From SIG437 sp045576235 (GTDB lineage: Bacteria; Bacillota; Clostridia; UBA1381; UBA9506): 64,000 bases of DNA. The number at the start of each line of letters is the position of its first letter. Positions within the stretch are counted from its first letter, which is position 1. Shown in pieces: positions 58,919 through 64,000 of this stretch. The position numbers were made by a program, and so were the translations under genes. A model generated the notes under the pieces. That model was not told the origin of the DNA. It made no database searches and saw only the letters and a list, made by a program, of their open reading frames with translations. The DNA lies in NCBI GenBank assembly GCA_045576235.1, contig JAZNGA010000043.1, positions 8,179 to 72,178 on the forward strand. The letters run 5' to 3'.

Positions 58919-59488
58919 TTGAATAAACACGAGCTCATTGAAAAGGCGTCAAAAAACAATGTTGAAGCTTTTGAAAAACTCATATCGCCTTACACGAATA
59001 AGCTTCTGAACCACGCTTTCAGAATATTAAAAAACCGCGAGGATGCCGAAGACGCACTTCAGGAGGCTTATCTTAAAATATATTCATCGTTAGACAAATT
59101 TGAAGGAAACTCTTCCTTTAAGACCTGGATTTATAAAATCGTCACAAATGTTTGCTTGGATATGCTCCGAAATCAAAAAAAGATTTCTAAAACGAGCTTA
59201 AATGTGACAAACGAGGACGGAAATCAGGAAATCGAAATCCCCGATGATACATACTCTCCTGATGTTTCAGCCCAGAAAAAAGCAGCGCTTGAGGCTTTGA
59301 AGGATGCTTTAAATGACCTTGATGATGATCACAAAATCGTCATCACTCTCCGCGACATTGACGGGCTCTCATATGAGGACATCGCCAATATCACTTCGAC
59401 CAATGTAGGAACAGTCAAGTCAAGAATAAGCAGAGCAAGAATGCGCCTTAAGAAACTTTTAGAAAAAAACAAGGAACTTTTCATTTAA
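58919..59488 (+). CDS. ECF-type RNA polymerase sigma factor
   Basis: 189 residues. Region 2 (NREDAEDALQEAYLKIYSSLDKFEG, FKTWIYKIVTN) and region 4 (LSYEDIANITSTNVGTVKSRISRARMRLKKLL). The frame opens at ATG 58889, but AAAGGAGGTG lies within it and points to TTG 58919 as the start; the ATG has no site. It precedes its anti-sigma gene by 36 bases. Its promoter targets are not visible. Confidence 0.9.
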   Translation: MNKHELIEKASKNNVEAFEKLISPYTNKLLNHAFRILKNREDAEDALQEAYLKIYSSLDKFEGNSSFKTWIYKIVTNVCLDMLRNQKKISKTSLNVTNEDGNQEIEIPDDTYSPDVSAQKKAALEALKDALNDLDDDHKIVITLRDIDGLSYEDIANITSTNVGTVKSRISRARMRLKKLLEKNKELFI

Positions 59489-59524
59489 TTTATCGTCTAT
59501 TATTATTGAAGGGAGGCTTTCTGA

Positions 59525-60505
59525 ATGAAGAATGATTGCAACGAAATTAAAAATTTAATTCCTTTATATCTTGATAATGCACTCACTCATATTGATTCAG
59601 ATGCTGTTAAACAGCATTTAAAAGAATGTGAAGATTGCCGCCTCGAATATGAGTTCCTGAAAAACATCATAAACGCTACTGCAGATTTACCAGAAATCTC
59701 ACCATCAGCTGATTTCAATGATAATTTACATAAAAAGCTCATTGAGGCTAAAAAGGCAAAAAGCAAGAAAAATATATTAAATTTCAGAAATATTCTTGCA
59801 GCATCTGTTTCAGCAGCAGCTGTAATTGCAATTTCTGTTGTTTCGTTAAATCTTTTAGATGGAAAAAATATCACTGTAATGCCCGATAACTCCATTGCGA
59901 CACATGAACCGCTTGTGGCTTCTTTATCAAGAGCGGCAATGCCTGTGGAAACAGAAGAGGCAAATGAGGCAGAGCCCGAGGAAAGCAAGACTCCTGCTCC
60001 ACCTGTTCAGACCACAGCGCCTCCTGTTGCAACAAAAGCACCTGAAAAATCAAAAGCGGATGAGACAAAAAAAGTGGAAACTAAAACTGCAGAGAACACT
60101 TCTACCCCCAAGACACAGAGTGTGAAAACGGAAGACAAAAAGCCTGCAGTAACACAATCCCCCGCAAAGGAGACTACTCCAAAAGTGAATGTTCCTTCAA
60201 AGATTAAGGTTACGGTTAATGTAACTGTTGACTATGAGAAAAGAGCGCTTGCTAAACAAATGCTCTCAAGCTTCCCTTATTCAAACGGAACCTACTCTAT
60301 GTCGCAATCTGATTATTATAGTGTTATGTCAAAGCTTGACGCACTTGGTGCAACTCAGAGCATGACTCGAGAGGATAAAACCTCAACCTATGCAACTTTA
60401 ACAGGTCAGCTCCAGACGGCATCCAAGAGTGAAGCAACCTCAATCCAGAAAAAGCTTGACCAGATAGATGCTGAAATTTCAAAAACATATGTGATACTCA
60501 ACTAA
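59525..60505 (+). CDS. Zinc-finger anti-sigma factor with long extracytoplasmic region
   Basis: 326 residues. Zinc-binding ASD (CNEIKNLIPLYLDNAL, HLKECEDC with H-x3-C-x2-C), a membrane helix at about 90-112 (ILAASVSAAAVIAISVVSLNLL), a Pro/Thr/Lys-rich outside linker (about 150-225) and a small domain at about 230-326 (VTVNVTVDYEKRALAKQML) of unknown fold. It holds the ECF sigma factor at the membrane until a signal triggers release. Binding site GAAGGGAGGCTTTCTGA. Confidence 0.87.
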   Translation: MKNDCNEIKNLIPLYLDNALTHIDSDAVKQHLKECEDCRLEYEFLKNIINATADLPEISPSADFNDNLHKKLIEAKKAKSKKNILNFRNILAASVSAAAVIAISVVSLNLLDGKNITVMPDNSIATHEPLVASLSRAAMPVETEEANEAEPEESKTPAPPVQTTAPPVATKAPEKSKADETKKVETKTAENTSTPKTQSVKTEDKKPAVTQSPAKETTPKVNVPSKIKVTVNVTVDYEKRALAKQMLSSFPYSNGTYSMSQSDYYSVMSKLDALGATQSMTREDKTSTYATLTGQLQTASKSEATSIQKKLDQIDAEISKTYVILN

Positions 60506-60506
60506 A

Positions 60507-60546
60507 AAAGCCGAAGCATAGCTTTCCTTTGCTTCGGCTTTATTTA
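60507..60546. terminator. Bidirectional terminator between the anti-sigma gene and the prophage
   Basis: AGCCGAAGCA and TGCTTCGGCT arms with a ten-base loop and A/T runs on both sides. It ends the anti-sigma gene (plus) and the sigma-AP2 gene (minus). Confidence 0.88.
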
Positions 60547-60547
60547 A

Positions 60548-61519
60548 TTAAATATCAATCTTGCTAAATCCACGATATTTTATTTCTGCATCACGGCGTG
60601 CTTTGACCGCATCTTCATATTTTTTAAAATGACCAATATATATTGATTTTCTTTTACCAATCGTAATTTCAACCTTCCACATTCTGTTTGGAAGGACCCA
60701 CTTTATTCCCGGAATTTTCTTTCCATTATAGGTTTTATTTTTTTCCGCAATTTCAGGCATATAAATTACGCCGTTAGGATTTTTAGAGAACGCAAATTCA
60801 CAATCGCGCACGAATCGACATATATCAATGAATCTATTTATGATAACAGAAACCATATGTGTGCTTAAGCAATATCTTTTAGCAAGTTCTGCAAAAGTTA
60901 ACTTTTTCCCATCATTAACACTTTTCAGCCAAGTGCGAATCAATTTTTTGTCTCTGTCAAGCTTCACTCCATACATAGCCGAATCAATAATATAATCAAT
61001 ATAGGATTGATTTTCAAAGCGATTTGTTTCATTATCATCATAAACTAAAAGTTCATACATGTTTTCATCGCTGTCTTCGCTAATTGTCACATCTAAAGAT
61101 ATAGGCTCTATCGCTTCCTTTACTTTTAGATACCAGTCATATCTGAGACCTGCCTCTTTTATGATGTTTTTAAGTTGTTCCTCCGTTGCATCGGGATTTG
61201 CATTTAAAAGTTGTTTTGTGTTGACAAAATTACTCCATTGGTTACCGCTTACTCTCATTGCTTTTAGAGAATGAAATAAAGCTGCCATTTCATAGCGGAT
61301 ATATGCACAAATTGTATCAACAAATTCTTTGCGTTCAAAATTCTCGTGACCCTTTTTATAATATGCCAAAATTCCTTTCCATAGACCAATTAACCCCACA
61401 TGGCATAATTCATCCTTAATTGCATTGTCTGCAAAATAGTAAAATCGATTAACTATTTTTTCTGTATAAGCTTGATACTCATAAATCAGCTTTTCCAGTT
61501 GTTCATTTGATGTTGTCAT
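60548..61519 (-). CDS. Prophage regulator: sigma-like N-terminus fused to an AP2-like DNA-binding domain
   Basis: 323 residues. Residues 20-60 (YFADNAIKDELCHVGLIGLWKGILAY) look like sigma-70 region 2 helices. Residues about 215-245 hold an HTH-like region 4 equivalent (LTFAELAKRYCLSTHMVSVIINRFI). Residues about 268-320 form an AP2/ERF-type three-stranded sheet and helix (PGIKWVLPNRMWKVEITIG, YIGHFKKYEDAVKARRDAEIKYRGF). AP2 domains occur in phage homing endonucleases and regulators. It may direct phage late or tail gene transcription. The fusion is unusual; each assignment rests on motif resemblance. Start ATG after AGGAGG. Confidence 0.72.
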   Translation of the reverse strand: MTTSNEQLEKLIYEYQAYTEKIVNRFYYFADNAIKDELCHVGLIGLWKGILAYYKKGHENFERKEFVDTICAYIRYEMAALFHSLKAMRVSGNQWSNFVNTKQLLNANPDATEEQLKNIIKEAGLRYDWYLKVKEAIEPISLDVTISEDSDENMYELLVYDDNETNRFENQSYIDYIIDSAMYGVKLDRDKKLIRTWLKSVNDGKKLTFAELAKRYCLSTHMVSVIINRFIDICRFVRDCEFAFSKNPNGVIYMPEIAEKNKTYNGKKIPGIKWVLPNRMWKVEITIGKRKSIYIGHFKKYEDAVKARRDAEIKYRGFSKIDI

Positions 61520-61522
61520 AAT

Positions 61523-61852
61523 TTAAATTCCTCCTATTACACGCTTTGCATATTCTTTTGCCACATACTGACCAAAGGAAAGCTGCTTGAGTCTCGCTTC
61601 CTTTTCAATTTCTTTAATAGATACGGGTACCATAGCAAACGATGATTTTGCTGTCTTTTCACTGCGGAGACAACGCCCGCAGGATGTTGTTTGCCCACTC
61701 TTTAAAGCATCTCCTCGAATTGTTTTTTTGTTTCCGCAATCGCAAACGCAATTCCATGTTGTCCGACCCGGACCTTTGCTTTCACCTTTACCTAAAACAA
61801 CCAGTTTACCAAACCTCTGTCCTGTAATATCATAGCCTTGATTTTTAGCCAT
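61523..61852 (-). CDS. Prophage protein with AP2/HNH-type zinc-binding N-terminus
   Basis: 109 residues. DITGQRFGKLVVLGKGESKG, then WNCVCDCGNKKTIRGDALKSGQTTSCGRC, the pattern of the zinc-ribbon module that precedes AP2 or HNH domains in phage endonucleases. The nuclease part is absent and the C-terminus (VPVSIKEIEKEARLKQLSFGQYV) looks like a ribbon-helix-helix. It lies three bases upstream of the sigma-AP2 gene and is probably cotranscribed with it. Start ATG after AAGGAGTGAAAAAAAT. Confidence 0.72.
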   Translation of the reverse strand: MAKNQGYDITGQRFGKLVVLGKGESKGPGRTTWNCVCDCGNKKTIRGDALKSGQTTSCGRCLRSEKTAKSSFAMVPVSIKEIEKEARLKQLSFGQYVAKEYAKRVIGGI

Positions 61853-61874
61853 ATTTTTTTCACTCCTTAAGATA

Positions 61875-61907
61875 AAAGGCCCTGCAAAAATGCAGGACCT
61901 TTTTTTG
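61875..61907. terminator. Terminator after the prophage tail module
   Basis: CCTGCA-AAAA-TGCAGG with flanking A/T-rich runs on both sides (61877-61907). It ends tail-gene transcription on the minus strand. Confidence 0.8.
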
Positions 61908-61910
61908 TTG

Positions 61911-62885
61911 TTAATTTACATCTTCAAATATAGGTTCTTCGCCGATGTTTTCAGCTTCATACCAAAGATTTACGCCAATAATACGCTTTTTTGCACGCTT
62001 TTTATAATTTCCGTTTTGCCATTCTACAGAAACGATGTCCCCAAGTGTATAATCTTCATCGTTCCCAAAACGCACACCGATTGTTTTCAATTTTATTTTA
62101 TTAGTCTTTTGCATATTATGAATAGAAGCTTGAGCCTCGCTTTCGCTCTTTGCAGAGAGAAGGCTTTCCCATCTTAAAATGCCTGTTTTAGATGGGGTTT
62201 CAGGGAATCTCTTCCATAGAACAATTGATTCACCGTCTTCCTGATATTGCCTCTTATACCATCCCTGAGTGCATAGATTTAGCAAATCACTTTCTAAAGA
62301 AACATCATGGGCATTCCGATTTACAGTTGATATAACAAGAGGGTTGTTTTCATTTCCTCTTAATATCTTAAAAATCCACTTGGATTTTACAGTGTCAAAC
62401 TTGAGTTCATGCCCTAAATTTACCAACTGCAAGCATTCCTGCACTAACGAAAATGTTTCACATTTATCATCACGACTTGCTGTAATCGTTGGGAGATTGG
62501 AAATAGCATTTACTTCAAAATTATTAACATCTGAAAAAGCCTCTCCGACTTTTTCTTTTAATAGGACATCAATATTATCAGTAGTGGTGTCAAAGGCATC
62601 AACAATACGCTTTGTAAGCAGCCAATTACAAGTGCGGCCATATATGATAAGCTCGTCTGCTACCTTCTTGCCTACGATAATCGCAGATAAATTCCCCTGC
62701 ACTGCCACAAGGTAATCGTTCTCCATTACCACGGGCAATGCATCGCTTCCTGTGTCAAAGTGTGCTTCAAATGTGCCGATATCGTTGTAGTAAACAGTCC
62801 AGTTACTACTCAAAAATTCATTTTCTACATGAAGCAGTTTAAAATCAAAATCAAAAAAACGAATGTCGGGAATTGTCACACTCAT
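61911..62885 (-). CDS. Phage tail protein, siphovirus Gp37-like (tail tip/receptor side)
   Basis: 324 residues. Matches the Gp37-like/Tal group: FDFDFKLLHVENEFLSSNWTVYYNDIGTFEAHF at the start, GRTCNWLLTKRIV, and a late VRFGNDEDYTLGDIVSVEW. These proteins form the baseplate hub of long-tailed phages of Firmicutes. The ATG overlaps the Dit-like gene stop by four bases. There is no lysis module after it; the transcript ends at the hairpin. Confidence 0.82.
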   Translation of the reverse strand: MSVTIPDIRFFDFDFKLLHVENEFLSSNWTVYYNDIGTFEAHFDTGSDALPVVMENDYLVAVQGNLSAIIVGKKVADELIIYGRTCNWLLTKRIVDAFDTTTDNIDVLLKEKVGEAFSDVNNFEVNAISNLPTITASRDDKCETFSLVQECLQLVNLGHELKFDTVKSKWIFKILRGNENNPLVISTVNRNAHDVSLESDLLNLCTQGWYKRQYQEDGESIVLWKRFPETPSKTGILRWESLLSAKSESEAQASIHNMQKTNKIKLKTIGVRFGNDEDYTLGDIVSVEWQNGNYKKRAKKRIIGVNLWYEAENIGEEPIFEDVN

Positions 62886-63826
62886 TCAATCACCGCCTCA
62901 ATATATTTATTAGAAAATTCACACACAATTAAACAATCTTCTGAAATGTAGTTATCCACGCTGATGAGATTCTGACCTTTTTGGAGCCAGAAATCACTTA
63001 AAAAACTAGTCGGCGCAAGATAATGTATTAAATTTTTATTATCCTGCCTGAATATCTTTCGGTTTGGAATATCCACGATAATTTCTGTCGTGTTTGCAGC
63101 CCCCTGCAGATTTAACTCAATCTCCTGTTTTGTAGTTTCATTGTGAATAATGAGATTTCCTGATGTTCCATCGGTTCCATTATATTCTCCTCCATCCAGA
63201 TAAACTCTGATGATTGGCTCTGTGTCAGCATCTCCGACATTAAAAACATTCCCCTCTGATATGCGTCGTGTGAACAAACATGGAAGCGTAAACTTACCTG
63301 TTTCAATAGCGTCCGATGTTAATTGACCATCTTCTAAATACCATCTTTTGTTCGTTCCGATAAGATTTTCAGCTTTAAATAACAGCACCGTGTTTGCATC
63401 TTTATCTTCAAAATATGGATAGTCGCACACGAACTGCATTGCAAAGACGGAATAACCGCCGTGGCGCTTTCCCTGCAGAGCTTCTGTGCAACGGGCATTG
63501 ATTTTCCTTGTTTTCGTGCCATCGGAAATTAGTAATGTTCCCGGCTCGTTTAAAATTTTTAACGCCTTAGAAATCTCCCATTGGTTGCTTTTTGTTCTGC
63601 CCAATTGGCTTTGAATAGAATTCACATCACACTGAATTGTGATTGTTCTTGCCCCGATTGTTTCAGATATCGTGCGCTGTCCGATTGCAGCAGGATATTG
63701 GGCAGTGTTAAATGTTTTAGGAGCTATGCCGAGTCCGTCAATTTCAAGAATTCGCCAGGAGCTTCGACCGTTTCCCCCCTCAAAATTAAGTTTTCCGTTT
63801 TTGTTTTCGTATGTAATATGTAACAT
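62882..63826 (-). CDS. Phage distal tail (Dit-like) protein
   Basis: 314 residues. SIPHO_tail-type start (FEGGNGRSSWRILEIDGLG, TISETIGARTITIQCDV) and FAMQFVCDYPYFED, with a carbohydrate-binding-like C-terminal half (YLDGGEYNGTDGTSGNLII, LQKGQNLISVDNYI). Dit forms the hexameric hub linking tail tube and tip. Start ATG after AAGGAGGAACAAT, which overlaps the tape-measure stop codon. Confidence 0.85.
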   Translation of the reverse strand: MLHITYENKNGKLNFEGGNGRSSWRILEIDGLGIAPKTFNTAQYPAAIGQRTISETIGARTITIQCDVNSIQSQLGRTKSNQWEISKALKILNEPGTLLISDGTKTRKINARCTEALQGKRHGGYSVFAMQFVCDYPYFEDKDANTVLLFKAENLIGTNKRWYLEDGQLTSDAIETGKFTLPCLFTRRISEGNVFNVGDADTEPIIRVYLDGGEYNGTDGTSGNLIIHNETTKQEIELNLQGAANTTEIIVDIPNRKIFRQDNKNLIHYLAPTSFLSDFWLQKGQNLISVDNYISEDCLIVCEFSNKYIEAVIE

Positions 63827-63837
63827 ATTGTTCCTCC

Positions 63838-64000
63838 TTATCTTGTGGCAAACAGCATGCGTTGCATTGTCATTTGGTTTTTGATTGCATCTGCTGTTGC
63901 TTTTGGTGAATTGTTTGCTGAATTTATTGTGTAGTGATTGTTAAAGGTGTTTCCATTGTTGTAGGTGTTGTTAGCACCCGCCATTGCACCTGCAAGCTGC
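63838..64000 (-). CDS. Phage tape measure protein, C-terminal end (cut by window edge)
   Basis: The last 53 codons are visible: QLAGAMAGANNTYNNGNTF, then NNHYTINSANNSPKATADAI, and KNQMTMQRMLFATR before a TAA at 63838. The Asn-rich tail ending in a basic MQRMLFATR and the position directly before Dit are typical of tape measure proteins. The gene continues beyond 64000. Confidence 0.7.
   Translation of the reverse strand, partial: QLAGAMAGANNTYNNGNTFNNHYTINSANNSPKATADAIKNQMTMQRMLFATR

Overview
The window comes from a low-GC, endospore-forming, strictly anaerobic member of the Clostridia (Bacillota). The evidence is sporulation genes (spoIIM, both dipicolinate synthase subunits dpaA/dpaB), an NADH-linked [FeFe] hydrogenase operon, Gram-positive S-layer homology (SLH) anchoring, ribosomal protein L27 with a Prp-cleaved N-terminal extension, and TTG/GTG starts preceded by strong AGGAGG-type ribosome binding sites. 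I cannot name the species.

Layout. 1-2.1 kb: hisZ (cut by the window edge) behind the TrpR-family regulator yerC, a transposase remnant, two tRNAs and rpsT. 2.1-15.4 kb, all minus strand: a large housekeeping block, prfA-yhbY-nadD-yqeK-rsfS-leuS-U32 peptidase-dut and then maf-mreB-mreC-mreD-PBP2 (cell elongation). 15.4-20.6 kb: a Gfo/Idh oxidoreductase, a HAD phosphatase, MgtC, a DUF1846 protein and a 47-aa membrane protein missed by length cut-offs. 20.6-29 kb: two surface proteins, an SLH-anchored protein with a cohesin-like domain and a 2095-aa secreted protein ending in a dockerin-like module.

29-38 kb is an accessory region next to two tRNA-Ser genes. It holds a TetR regulator, a tyrosine recombinase, an XRE regulator paired with a membrane-bound ImmA/IrrE protease, a DUF4838 protein, a ribbon-helix-helix protein, and a tandem duplication of about 1.35 kb carrying two diverged barnase-type RNase/barstar pairs behind almost identical upstream DNA.

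38-46.7 kb is a hydrogenase operon. The structural genes follow the hndA-hndB-hndC-hndD order with an ATPase gene inserted. They lie downstream of a sensory-type hydrogenase, two DRTGG proteins, an RsbW-like ATPase and a PHP protein, with a Rex-like operator at the internal promoter. 47-58 kb: a two-component system, dpaAB, a TetR/metal-efflux pair, an XRE/SLOG divergent pair, ychF, xerD, spoIIM and the L21-Prp-L27 operon. 58-60.5 kb: a metallophosphoesterase and an ECF sigma/anti-sigma pair. 60.5 kb to the end is the edge of a prophage, with tail genes (tape measure, Dit-like, Gp37-like) plus a sigma-like/AP2 fusion protein and a zinc-binding companion.

Most promising for something new: the duplicated barnase/barstar cassettes, the transmembrane ImmA/IrrE protease with an outside Cys/His domain, the adjacent cohesin-like/dockerin-like surface pair, and the prophage sigma-AP2 fusion. 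All functional statements come from reading motifs; no database search was run.
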